DNA of 64,000 nt from Granulosicoccus sp947495035 (GTDB lineage Bacteria > Pseudomonadota > Gammaproteobacteria > Granulosicoccales > Granulosicoccaceae), in assembly GCF_050589605.1 (NCBI RefSeq), contig NZ_JBNGOO010000005.1. The stretch is one strand, 5' to 3'. The translations under genes and the position numbers were made by a program. The notes beneath the pieces were generated by a model. The model searched no databases and was not told the DNA's origin. It saw only the letters and a list, made by a program, of their open reading frames with translations. Of the stretch, positions 8,532-16,985 are shown piece after piece (position 1 is the first letter of the stretch; every line of letters begins with the position of its first letter).

Positions 8532-10665
8532 AGAAGGTGTATTCAGCCGTGATCTTGACGTTACGACCCGGCTCGTAGTCCTGCAGATAGAGCTCGCCGA
8601 AACGCGGATGCAGACTCAGGCCAGTTCGCGATGACTGGGATGCGTAGTATTCATCAAAGAGGTTGTCGACCCCGACAGTCAGGGAGAGCCCATCGACAGC
8701 CGCAGGGTGCCATCTTGCAGAGATATTGTGAACGGCGAAACCATCCTTGGCATTGTTCTCGGTAGCACCATCCAGATCGACACCGGCACTCAGGGAATCC
8801 ACCACCAGGGTATCCCAGTGAAGCGCCAGACGAGCATCTGCCAGATGATAATCCAGCCCGATGGCGAAGGTATCGCCCTGCTTGCGATCGAGTCGCGCTT
8901 CATCCAGCGCCAGGTAATCGCTGTCGGCGTCCAGCTCACTGTCGGCAATGGAATAGCTGAACAGAGCCTCGAACTGTCCGATGTCATAGCCCACATAAGC
9001 CTCGACCCCCCGGATATTCATGTCACCGATATTGTCCTTCCAGTTGCCACCGCCATCGGCCTCCGCAATCGGTGCGTAATCATAGATGTAATCGTTCAGT
9101 TGAGTATTGAACAGCGTGATACCCGCACTGAACTCATCCGCACCCAATACGGCATCGGCATAAGCCACCGACAGCTCGGTGTTGAGACCGGTTTCCTGCT
9201 GGATATCGGCATTGGCTGTATCGTAGAGACCGGCACCGGTGAACACTTCACCAATTTCCGGCCCCTTGAACAGTTGCGTTGTGCTGGCGCGCAAGTGGAT
9301 GGCAGGCGTCAGATCGAAGTCCGCTGCCAGGGCCGCCGTGACGTCATCGAAGGTGTCATCGCTAACCGTCGTATCGTTTTCCTGCACGTTGTAGCGCAAA
9401 CCCGGTGTCAGGGAAAAACGTTCGTTCAGGCGGATGCGATCCTGTACGAAAATGGCGGAATCGACGATGTTCTCCGAGGCGCTGTCCCGAGTGCCGTTGT
9501 CATAGGCCGCGTTGAAATCCGTCTCGTACTTCGTCACCTCCGCACCGTAGGTGATGCCGTGCATTCCCAGATCCTTGCGTACGATGACATTCACCCCGGT
9601 GTTGAGGGCCTCCCCTTCCACCTGTGCGGCTGAATCGGCAAAGGCTTCGTTGTCAGCCCAACCACTCTCGTCACGTTGCAATGTACTGTCATTGTGGAAC
9701 AGGGTTGCATTGATACTACCTGCCTGCATCGACTCTCCTTCGTAGTTCAGCGTGAAGGTATCTCGACTGAATTCGGTAGGCCACAGCAAGGGCACACCGA
9801 GATTGTTGGTGATGGCCAGATCCGTGGCCAGTCCCATGTCCGGTCGGTAGCTGTAGTCGCCTTCATCGACATAGCTTTCAACACCCAGACTGATACGATG
9901 GTTGTCATTGATGTCCCAGCCGAACTTGACCAGGGCATCACTCAGGTCCCCTTCCAGTCCGCGAACGGTACCATCGGTACCCTCGATGGCATTGCCACTG
10001 AAATCCCTGATCTCACCGCCACCGACCTCATGGTTGTCCCGCTTGACGCCATTGTAATAAGCGATGACATCCACCGAGTCGGTCAGACGACCATAGCCCG
10101 TGATGGCAGCGCTGGAACCGGAATTGTCGCCATGGCTCAGCTGCACGCGACCGCCGGCACGCTGCCCTTCCTCCAGCAACTGCTCTGCCGATTTAGTCCT
10201 GAACCGCACCGAACCACCCAGTCCGCCGTTGATCACACTGTTGTTGCCGACATCGATATCGACAGACTCCAGAATGTCCGCATGAATCTGCAGATTGCCC
10301 ATGTGGTGATACATATAGGTATTCTGGTTGGCCCCGTCGATACTGATGCGCAGATCCTTGTCATCCATGCTTCTGATGGTGATGCGCTGGTTCAGCGAAT
10401 GTGCCCCGCCGACATCCACGCCTGGAACCGAGCGCAACAGGTCGCTGATATGGTCCGCCTGCCTGATGCCAATGCCTTCACTCCCCAGTTTGACGGATGA
10501 CGATTGCACCTGCGTGCCCCAGACCACCAGAGGTCCGAGCACGGTCAGTTCCTCTTCATCTGTTTGTTCCTGTGCATGAACCTGCTGCATCGACAGCACC
10601 AGGGGCAGTAGAACGAACACCGAAGCTCGCGACAATGGTCTTGTCTGAGATTGTATGGCGGACAT
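8530..10665 (-). CDS. TonB-dependent outer-membrane receptor (iron/siderophore or haem)
   Basis: 711 residues. A signal peptide of about 30 residues ends near VHAQEQ. The plug domain contains the DLLRSVPGVDVGG and NQRITIRSMDD segments, and a 22-strand barrel ends in aromatic EYTF, the outer-membrane C-terminal signature. It is divergent from a complete siderophore ABC importer across a Fur-box-like palindrome, so it likely brings a ferric chelate across the outer membrane. The ATG at 10665 is chosen over a TTG at 10683. Its stop codon lies within the right end of the inverted-repeat element. The ligand cannot be named. Confidence 0.92.
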   Translation of the reverse strand: MSAIQSQTRPLSRASVFVLLPLVLSMQQVHAQEQTDEEELTVLGPLVVWGTQVQSSSVKLGSEGIGIRQADHISDLLRSVPGVDVGGAHSLNQRITIRSMDDKDLRISIDGANQNTYMYHHMGNLQIHADILESVDIDVGNNSVINGGLGGSVRFRTKSAEQLLEEGQRAGGRVQLSHGDNSGSSAAITGYGRLTDSVDVIAYYNGVKRDNHEVGGGEIRDFSGNAIEGTDGTVRGLEGDLSDALVKFGWDINDNHRISLGVESYVDEGDYSYRPDMGLATDLAITNNLGVPLLWPTEFSRDTFTLNYEGESMQAGSINATLFHNDSTLQRDESGWADNEAFADSAAQVEGEALNTGVNVIVRKDLGMHGITYGAEVTKYETDFNAAYDNGTRDSASENIVDSAIFVQDRIRLNERFSLTPGLRYNVQENDTTVSDDTFDDVTAALAADFDLTPAIHLRASTTQLFKGPEIGEVFTGAGLYDTANADIQQETGLNTELSVAYADAVLGADEFSAGITLFNTQLNDYIYDYAPIAEADGGGNWKDNIGDMNIRGVEAYVGYDIGQFEALFSYSIADSELDADSDYLALDEARLDRKQGDTFAIGLDYHLADARLALHWDTLVVDSLSAGVDLDGATENNAKDGFAVHNISARWHPAAVDGLSLTVGVDNLFDEYYASQSSRTGLSLHPRFGELYLQDYEPGRNVKITAEYTF

Positions 10666-10727
10666 GGATTTCCCTATGAGCAATTGCGCGCCGTGCGCGG
10701 CAATGTGAAGTGAATTGAATTTCTGTT

Positions 10728-10752
10728 AATGCTAATGCGAATAATTAGCATT
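10728..10752. promoter_or_regulatory. Fur-box-like operator in divergent iron-uptake promoter
   Basis: AATGCTAAT and ATTAGCATT form a perfect 9-bp inverted repeat with a seven-base spacer (GCGAATA) inside an AT-rich stretch of about 60 bp. The hexamer content and spacing resemble Fur sites. It lies 63 bases from the receptor start and 111 from the binding-protein start, so one site could control both. Confidence 0.7.
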
Positions 10753-10862
10753 TGTATTATGATACACAGGTAATTTCCGAAATCAATCGACATCAATCAG
10801 ATTGGCGTGCCGGTTTTCTCTGACAGCCATCTGTCCGCAACAACAACCGTGGATTGCACCTC

Positions 10863-11774
10863 ATGAAATCCTTACCCCTGAGCGCCGGCATTGCGCTGAT
10901 GCTGAGCGCAGTGATCACTCCGCTGACAGCGATCGCCCTCGAACTCGAAACGGCTCGCGGCCCCGTCACTATCGAGCACACACCCACCACACTTGCAGTA
11001 TTTGATATTCCTGCGGTCGATACACTGGATGCGTTGGGCGTGCCGATTGCGGGAACTGTCAACAAGCTGTTCGTCGATTATCTGGACCCGGTTGCCGAAT
11101 CCGCCTCGGTGGTCGGCAGCCTGTTCGATCCCGACTACCAGGCACTGTCTACCCTGCAACCCGATCTGGTCATCGTTGGTGGCCGTTCCGCAGGCACCCT
11201 GGATTCGGTTGCCAAACTGGCGCCCGCCATCGACATGAGCATCGATGGGACTGACCTGATCGAGCAGACCCGCAAACGCACGCTGCAATATGGCGAACTG
11301 TTCGACAGGCAGGACAAGGCCGGTGAACTACTGGCACAACTGGACGCTGCTCTCGAAAAGGCCCGGTCAGCAGTTGCCGGCAAGGGCAAGGCGCTGGTTC
11401 TGATGACCAATGGTCCCAAGATTTCGGCATTCGGGCCCGGCTCGCGCTTCGGCTGGATATACACCGAACTGGGACTGGAACCCGCGGTCGATGACCTGGC
11501 CATTGCAGACCATGGTGACGCCGTGTCGTTCGAATTCGTGTTGCAGTACGATCCGGACTGGTTGCTGCTTATCGACCGTACCGCCGCCATTGGTCAGGAA
11601 GGCGACAGCGCTCGACAGACCCTGGACAATGAACTGATTCATCAGACTGAAGCCTGGCAGAACCAGCACCTCGTCTACCTGAACAGTGCCGATGTCTACA
11701 TCGCTGGTGGTGGCATCCAATCCCAGATCCGCACCCTGAACCAGATCGGTGACGCGTTCGGCATCAGCAACTGA
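10863..11774 (+). CDS. Siderophore ABC transporter substrate-binding protein (FatB/YclQ-like)
   Basis: 303-residue periplasmic protein with a signal peptide of about 26 residues (hydrophobic core SAGIALMLSAVITPLTAIA). The TroA-type class III fold is shown by the DTLDALGVPIAG start, the LQPDLVIVGGRSAG segment, a VLMTNGPKISAFGPGSRFG motif found in catecholate/petrobactin-binding FatB/YclQ proteins, and a C-terminal QIRTLNQIGDAF. The ATG at 10863 is preferred to the TTG at 10854. It heads the iron-chelate importer operon, presumably induced by iron starvation through the upstream palindrome. Confidence 0.9.
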   Translation: MKSLPLSAGIALMLSAVITPLTAIALELETARGPVTIEHTPTTLAVFDIPAVDTLDALGVPIAGTVNKLFVDYLDPVAESASVVGSLFDPDYQALSTLQPDLVIVGGRSAGTLDSVAKLAPAIDMSIDGTDLIEQTRKRTLQYGELFDRQDKAGELLAQLDAALEKARSAVAGKGKALVLMTNGPKISAFGPGSRFGWIYTELGLEPAVDDLAIADHGDAVSFEFVLQYDPDWLLLIDRTAAIGQEGDSARQTLDNELIHQTEAWQNQHLVYLNSADVYIAGGGIQSQIRTLNQIGDAFGISN

Positions 11775-11814
11775 CGTTTCGCTGCCCGCACGCCGCCATC
11801 CCCGGCAAAACGTC
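11773..11814 (+). terminator. Intercistronic hairpin after binding-protein gene
   Basis: GACGTTT (11773-11779) pairs with AAACGTC (11808-11814), with an inner TGCC/GGCA pair. It starts at the stop codon of the binding-protein gene and ends 16 bases before the permease start. Such hairpins often stabilise the upstream message or attenuate the downstream genes. Confidence 0.55.
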
Positions 11815-11830
11815 CTGACCTTCATCGCTC

Positions 11831-12817
11831 ATGAGTACCTGGCCGACGCAGTTCCGACTCTCCGCACAATCGGGGCTGGCCATTGCGGCGCTGCTGCTCT
11901 GTGTCATGGCCAGCCTGTTCATCGGTGTCATCGACATGCACCCTGCAGAACTGCTGTCAGACCCGGAAGCACTCTGGCTCATGAGTGTCAGCCGATTGCC
12001 CCGTACCCTGTCAGTCGTGCTGACGGGCATGTCGCTTGCCATAGCCGGTCAAGTCATGCAGGTACTGGTGCAGAACCGCTTTGTCGAACCCTCCACGGCC
12101 GGCAGTGGGCAATCCGCCGTATTGGGCATCGTACTGGTGACACTGTTCGTTCCTGATAGCTCCATTGCCGGTACGATGATCGCCGCCAGCATCATGTCCT
12201 TGCTGGGAACCCTGCTCTTTCTGTTGATGATCCGGCGATTGCCGCCGCAGGAGACCTATCTGGTGCCACTGGTGGGTATCGTCTACGGTGGCGTGGTTGG
12301 CTCGGTTGCCATCTGGCTGGCATGGCAGGCAGATCTGCTGCAACTGCTGGATGTCTGGATGACCGGTGAATTTTCCGGCATGGTGCGCGGACGTTATGGT
12401 CTGCTGTGGATTGCCGGAACCCTTGCCGTCTTCACCTGGTTCGTGGCGGATCAGTTCACCATCGCCAGCCTCGGTCGCGATCATGCGCGCAATCTGGGTC
12501 TGGACTATCGCACCATCATGGCATTGGGGCTGCTGGTGATATCGGTGGTGACCGCAGTCACCATCGTCACTGTCGGCATCATTCCGTTCATCGGTCTGGT
12601 GGTACCCAATATCGTCAGCCGCTTGCGAGGCGACAATCTGCGTCATTCACTGCCACTGGTGGCCTGGCTGGGTGCCTTGCTGACCCTGCTGAGCGACATG
12701 GCCGGCAGGTTGATCATCGCCCCGTATGAAATCCCGGTTGGTACGGTCTTCGGTGTTGTCGGCGCTGCCATCACACTGTGGCTGCTGTACAGCAAGCCGG
12801 CGATGCGATACTCATGA
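11831..12817 (+). CDS. Iron-siderophore ABC transporter permease (FecCD family), first subunit
   Basis: 328-residue inner-membrane protein with about nine or ten hydrophobic segments. The FecCD-type opening LPRTLSVVLTGMSLAIAGQVMQ and the later coupling segment GIIPFIGLVVPNIVSR with a following RL are characteristic. It starts 56 bases after the binding-protein gene and ends in an ATGA overlap with the second permease gene. Two different FecCD permeases would form a heterodimeric channel as in FatCD or YclNO. Confidence 0.93.
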   Translation: MSTWPTQFRLSAQSGLAIAALLLCVMASLFIGVIDMHPAELLSDPEALWLMSVSRLPRTLSVVLTGMSLAIAGQVMQVLVQNRFVEPSTAGSGQSAVLGIVLVTLFVPDSSIAGTMIAASIMSLLGTLLFLLMIRRLPPQETYLVPLVGIVYGGVVGSVAIWLAWQADLLQLLDVWMTGEFSGMVRGRYGLLWIAGTLAVFTWFVADQFTIASLGRDHARNLGLDYRTIMALGLLVISVVTAVTIVTVGIIPFIGLVVPNIVSRLRGDNLRHSLPLVAWLGALLTLLSDMAGRLIIAPYEIPVGTVFGVVGAAITLWLLYSKPAMRYS

Positions 12818-13791
12818 AGCTCTCGGACACGCGAGGTAGCCAGCACAGGCAACTCTACTGCTTGCTTGTCGTACTGAGCCTGGCCACCGTGCTGGCTGCA
12901 GCGGTCTACCTCTTTCAAGGCGCCAACGGTAATCTGCCTTTCATCATGGCGTTCAGGCTACCCACTCTGCTGGGCCTGTTGATCACTGCCTCGGCCATTG
13001 GTATATCGACCCTGCTGTTCCAGACCCTCAGCGGCAATCGCATACTGACGCCATCCCTGATGGGCTTCGATTCCCTGTACGTTCTGATACAGACCAGTGT
13101 TGTATTCTTTCTCGGCAGCAGTCACTACGTCGCCCTGCCCACCTCTGCCAAATTCCTGGCCGAGCTGAGCATCATGACGGTGCTGGCACTGGCCTTGTTC
13201 AGCACACTGCTCAAGCGTGGTCAATCCGATTTCTCTCGCCTGCTACTCACCGGCATCATCGTGGGCGTGCTGTTTCGTTCGTTATCCGGCTTCATGGCGC
13301 GCGTACTGGCGCCCAATGACTATGCCGTGGTGCAATCAGCCAGCTTTGCCCGCTTCGGCGATATCGACGAATCGCTACTTGGCTATGCAGGTATGACTGT
13401 CATCGTGGCGCTGTGGCTGACCTGGCAACTGCGGCGCAAGCTGGATGTCATGGCACTGGGTCGCGACCTGGCCATCGGCCTTGGCGTCGATCATGACAAG
13501 GGCGCATTCCAGATTCTCGCGCTCACTGCCGTACTGGTCGCAACGGCCACCGCTCTGGTCGGTCCGGTGGTATTCCTCGGCCTGCTCATCAGCAGCCTGG
13601 TCTATGCGCTCAGCCCGGATCACCGGCACGCCACCCTCATTCCACTGACCATTGTCACCGGCATGCTGGTGCTGCTTGGCGGCCAACTGGTGCTGGAGCG
13701 CCTGCTGCACATGGAGATCACCATCAGTATCGTCATCGAACTGCTTGGTGGTCTTCTGTTCCTCTACCTGCTTCTGATGAAACGGCCATGA
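12814..13791 (+). CDS. Iron-siderophore ABC transporter permease (FecCD family), second subunit
   Basis: 325-residue integral membrane protein. FecCD features are FRLPTLLGLLITASAIGISTLLFQ, the LMGFDSLYVL segment and GPVVFLGLLISSLVYAL near the C-terminus. The ATG at 12814 overlaps the preceding stop (ATGA) and lets the mature N-terminus begin about 15 residues before the first membrane helix; an in-frame start at 12778 would overlap too far. The 3' end again overlaps the ATPase gene by ATGA, so the three genes are translationally coupled. Confidence 0.92.
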   Translation: MKLSDTRGSQHRQLYCLLVVLSLATVLAAAVYLFQGANGNLPFIMAFRLPTLLGLLITASAIGISTLLFQTLSGNRILTPSLMGFDSLYVLIQTSVVFFLGSSHYVALPTSAKFLAELSIMTVLALALFSTLLKRGQSDFSRLLLTGIIVGVLFRSLSGFMARVLAPNDYAVVQSASFARFGDIDESLLGYAGMTVIVALWLTWQLRRKLDVMALGRDLAIGLGVDHDKGAFQILALTAVLVATATALVGPVVFLGLLISSLVYALSPDHRHATLIPLTIVTGMLVLLGGQLVLERLLHMEITISIVIELLGGLLFLYLLLMKRP

Positions 13792-14537
13792 TCAAGACCC
13801 GCGATATCGATCTGACGCTGGATGGCAGCCGGATTCTCGAACAGGTCTCCATCGAGCTTCCACCCGGCAAGGTCACTGCGCTGATCGGTCCGAACGGTGC
13901 AGGCAAGTCCACCCTGCTGCATACCCTTTCGAGGTTGCAGAACCAGGACAGCGGCGAGATCGAACTGGCGGGTCGCCTGCTCGGGGAATACGCCTTCGAC
14001 GAACTCGCCCGACATTTGTCGGTATTACGCCAGCACAGCACCATTGGTTCTCGCCTGAGGGTACGCGATCTCGTGGCCTTCGGTCGCTACCCTCACAACA
14101 AGGGGCGCAGCACTGCCGCCGACGATGTCATCGTCGATCAGGCCCTGTCCGACTTCGACCTGGATGACCTTGCCGCCCGTTTTCTCGAAACCCTTTCCGG
14201 TGGCCAGCGGCAACGCGCTCTGCTTGCGATGAATTTTGCCCAGAACACCGACATGGTGCTGCTCGATGAACCACTGAACAATCTGGATCTGCGCCATGCC
14301 CGCCTGCTGATGCAGCTGATCCGCCAGCACGCCGACCGGGGTCGGACCTTCGCGCTGGTATTGCATGACCTGAACCATGCCGCCCGCCATGCCGATTTCA
14401 TCGTGGCCATGAAGAACGGCAAGATCTTCAGGGCCGGTGAGACAGCCGATGTGCTTGATTCGGGCGTGTTGTCGGAACTGTATGACACGGAGATCCGAAT
14501 GGTGACCGTTGAAGGAGGCTTGTTCGCGTTGATGTAG
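13788..14537 (+). CDS. Iron-siderophore ABC transporter ATP-binding protein
   Basis: 249-residue FepC/FecE-type ATPase. Walker A GPNGAGKST at 34-42, signature LSGGQ at 136-140, Walker B MVLLDEP at 156-162 and a late LVLHDLNHAARHAD H-loop segment are all present. It completes the importer with the binding protein and two permeases. It ends 36 bases before the convergent LysR gene; only a weak inverted repeat is seen there. Confidence 0.94.
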   Translation: MIKTRDIDLTLDGSRILEQVSIELPPGKVTALIGPNGAGKSTLLHTLSRLQNQDSGEIELAGRLLGEYAFDELARHLSVLRQHSTIGSRLRVRDLVAFGRYPHNKGRSTAADDVIVDQALSDFDLDDLAARFLETLSGGQRQRALLAMNFAQNTDMVLLDEPLNNLDLRHARLLMQLIRQHADRGRTFALVLHDLNHAARHADFIVAMKNGKIFRAGETADVLDSGVLSELYDTEIRMVTVEGGLFALM

Positions 14538-14573
14538 TGTGCCAATGACTCGGGTATGAGGCCGTCATGCATC

Positions 14574-15443
14574 TCATGCACTCAAGGCATTCCAGAACGC
14601 CTCGGCCACCGGACTGAGACGTTTCTCCTCATGGCGGATCTTGCGCAGTTCACGGTAGGCCGGCGGATCATCGGGTTGCACGAAGGCGACATTGACCATG
14701 CCGCTGGTGATGGCATTGCTTGGCAGCACCGTCGTTCCCAGACCATTCTGAACAAAAGTCAGCAATGCCGTGGTACTGCGTGCCTGCAAGGTACATCGTG
14801 CGAGATGCGACGCCACCTGTGGGTGGTCGATCATGTCACACAGAGGGTTGGCAATCAGCGGTTCCAGTGACAACAAATGCCAGCCGGGACGGACGTCAGG
14901 ATCGCGCAAGGCCTCGGCAATGGCGCCGTTCCCTGCATGAACGATACCGAGTCTGTCTGTCAGGATGACATCCTCTTTCCGGGTATCTGACGGTGTTGCC
15001 GAAATGATGCCGATATCGGCATCGTCTGTGTGTATCCGGCGACGTACGGCGGCACTGTCCACATCGCTGATCTCGAGGCGCACGTCCGCATGGTCCCGCC
15101 GAAAGCTGGCGATTGCCAACGGTAGCAGGCTCACGGCGGCTGAAGGGACTGCCGCGATCCGAACCGTACCTGCCGTGGCCCGCACATGTCGCTGAATGGC
15201 ATCGGTACAGCGATCAAAGGTATCCGTGGCTCGGTGACACTCCTGCAATACCAGTCTACCCAGTGGTGTCAGCCGATTCTTGCGATCGGTTTCGAACAGC
15301 GGTGCGCCGATGCTCTCGGTAAGCTGAGCCAGTGTCATCGAAATGGCTGCAGGGGTTCGATGCAGTGCGTCGGCGGCGGCTGCCAGACTGCCCTTCTCCG
15401 CAACGATCCTGAAGACACGCAGCATTTCCAGCTTCATCATCAT
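14574..15443 (-). CDS. LysR family transcriptional regulator
   Basis: 289 residues. The N-terminal winged helix covers residues 4-62 (LRVFRIVAEKGSLAAAADAL, HRTPAAISMTLAQL, LFETDRKNRLTPLG), followed by an effector domain. Three consecutive ATGs occur at 15443, 15440 and 15437 and I list the first; there is no clear ribosome site to choose between them. The long upstream reading to 15659 would run into the divergent dehydrogenase gene and is rejected. It is divergent, over 93 bases, from the aldehyde dehydrogenase operon and probably controls it. Confidence 0.9.
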   Translation of the reverse strand: MMMKLEMLRVFRIVAEKGSLAAAADALHRTPAAISMTLAQLTESIGAPLFETDRKNRLTPLGRLVLQECHRATDTFDRCTDAIQRHVRATAGTVRIAAVPSAAVSLLPLAIASFRRDHADVRLEISDVDSAAVRRRIHTDDADIGIISATPSDTRKEDVILTDRLGIVHAGNGAIAEALRDPDVRPGWHLLSLEPLIANPLCDMIDHPQVASHLARCTLQARSTTALLTFVQNGLGTTVLPSNAITSGMVNVAFVQPDDPPAYRELRKIRHEEKRLSPVAEAFWNALSA

Positions 15444-15470
15444 TTCAACTTTTATTGAAATAGGGTCAAT
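15443..15470. promoter_or_regulatory. LysR-type operator region
   Basis: Two overlapping inverted repeats are present: TTTCAA-N6-TTGAAA (15443-15460) and ATTGA-N7-TCAAT (15454-15470). The second contains a T-N11-A core. They abut the LysR start and lie about 67 bases before the divergent dehydrogenase start, the usual place for a LysR activation site. Confidence 0.6.
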
Positions 15471-15536
15471 TATTTTAGATTGACTGAATATGAGGCTCTC
15501 GTCAACATTCGCGCATCGACTACGTGGAGCCTTGAC

Positions 15537-16985
15537 ATGCAACAAACAGGAATTCATATCGCCGGGCGCTGGGATGCCGGTGCCACTCATATCGAGAATC
15601 GCAGCCCGTCCGATGTCTCGGATCTGATCGGCAATTACGCTCAGGCCAGCAGCGAGCACCTGGAAGAAGCGCTGGATTCAGCGCGCAAGGCACAGAATAT
15701 CTGGTGGGCCGCCGGCGTGCAGAAGCGCCACGATGTGCTGATGGCCATCGGCACGGAATTGATGAACCGCTCGGCAGAAATCGGTGAATTGATTGCCCGC
15801 GAGGAAGGCAAACCGGTAGCCGAGGGCAAGGGCGAGGTTTACCGCGCGGGACAGTTCTTCACCTGGTTCGCCGCCGAGGCATTGCGCAACCAGGGCGACC
15901 TCGCCGAAAGCGTGCGTAGCGGTGTCGAAGTGGATGTGCGCCGCGAACCCGTGGGTGTGGTGGCCATCGTCAGTCCCTGGAACTTTCCGGTGGCCACACC
16001 GGCCTGGAAGATCGCACCGGCACTGGCCTTCGGCAATGCCGTCGTCTGGAAACCTGCCAACCTCACATTGGCCAGTGCCGTCGCCCTTACCGATATCATC
16101 ACGCATCAGGACATCCCTGCCGGTTTGTTCAATCTCGTCTCCGGGCCGGGACGCGACGTCGGTCAGCGACTGATCGAGAGTCACCGTGTCGATGCCATCA
16201 GTTTCACCGGTTCGGTGTCTGTCGGACGTGGTATTGCTGCTGCAGCCATCGGCAACATGACCCGCTTGCAGATGGAGATGGGGTCGAAGAATCCTCTACT
16301 GGTCATGGACGATGCCGATCTGGACCTGGCGGTAAGCTGTGCTGCCGGTGCGGCCTTTGGTGGAACCGGACAGAAATGTACCGCCGCCAGCCGGTTGATC
16401 GTACATGAATCGATCCACGATGCTTTTGTCGAGCGCCTGGTGGAAGCTGCCGAAGCACTCACAGTGGGCCATGCTCTGGATGCAGATACTCAGCTGGGCC
16501 CCGTGGTCAGCGATGCCCAGTTGCAGCAGAACCTTGCCTATATCGAGACTGGAAAGGCCGAAGGTGCCAGCCTGCTCTGTGGTGGTGAGCGACTGGAGCG
16601 TGCAAGCGATGGCTACTACATGTCACCAGCGGTTTTCTCTGGCACCCGCAACGATATGCGTATCAACCGCGAAGAGATGTTTGCACCGATTACCTGTGTC
16701 ATGAAGGCCGGCAGTTATGAAGAAGCGTTGAGCCTGGCCAATGACAGTGAATTCGGCCTGACTGCAGGCATCATGACGCAATCGCTGGCACGCGCCTCGC
16801 ACTTTCGCGCAAACGCACGGGCCGGCTGTGTGATGGTGAATCTGCCAACCGCCGGCACCGACTACCACGTGCCCTTCGGAGGTCGCGGCGCCTCATCCTA
16901 TGGGCCTCGTGAACAGGGCAGCTACGCAGCCGAATTCTATACTGTAGTGAAGACCGCTTATGTCGCCGCGGGTGATCCACTGTGA
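15537..16985 (+). CDS. NAD(P)-dependent aldehyde dehydrogenase (2-oxoglutarate semialdehyde dehydrogenase-like)
   Basis: 482 residues, full length for the family. Catalytic C281 (GGTGQKCTAASR), general base E247 (QMEMGSKNP) and N149 (SPWNFP) are all present. The EMGSKNP form and the C-terminal VPFGGRGASSYGPREQG match the 2-oxoglutaric semialdehyde dehydrogenase branch, which ends hydroxyproline, arabinose and glucarate pathways. The start at 15537 has GGAG eight bases upstream. It is first in a five-gene operon and its stop overlaps the next start (GTGA). Oxidation of a semialdehyde from an amino acid or betaine is inferred from the BCCT transporter nearby. Confidence 0.88.
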   Translation: MQQTGIHIAGRWDAGATHIENRSPSDVSDLIGNYAQASSEHLEEALDSARKAQNIWWAAGVQKRHDVLMAIGTELMNRSAEIGELIAREEGKPVAEGKGEVYRAGQFFTWFAAEALRNQGDLAESVRSGVEVDVRREPVGVVAIVSPWNFPVATPAWKIAPALAFGNAVVWKPANLTLASAVALTDIITHQDIPAGLFNLVSGPGRDVGQRLIESHRVDAISFTGSVSVGRGIAAAAIGNMTRLQMEMGSKNPLLVMDDADLDLAVSCAAGAAFGGTGQKCTAASRLIVHESIHDAFVERLVEAAEALTVGHALDADTQLGPVVSDAQLQQNLAYIETGKAEGASLLCGGERLERASDGYYMSPAVFSGTRNDMRINREEMFAPITCVMKAGSYEEALSLANDSEFGLTAGIMTQSLARASHFRANARAGCVMVNLPTAGTDYHVPFGGRGASSYGPREQGSYAAEFYTVVKTAYVAAGDPL

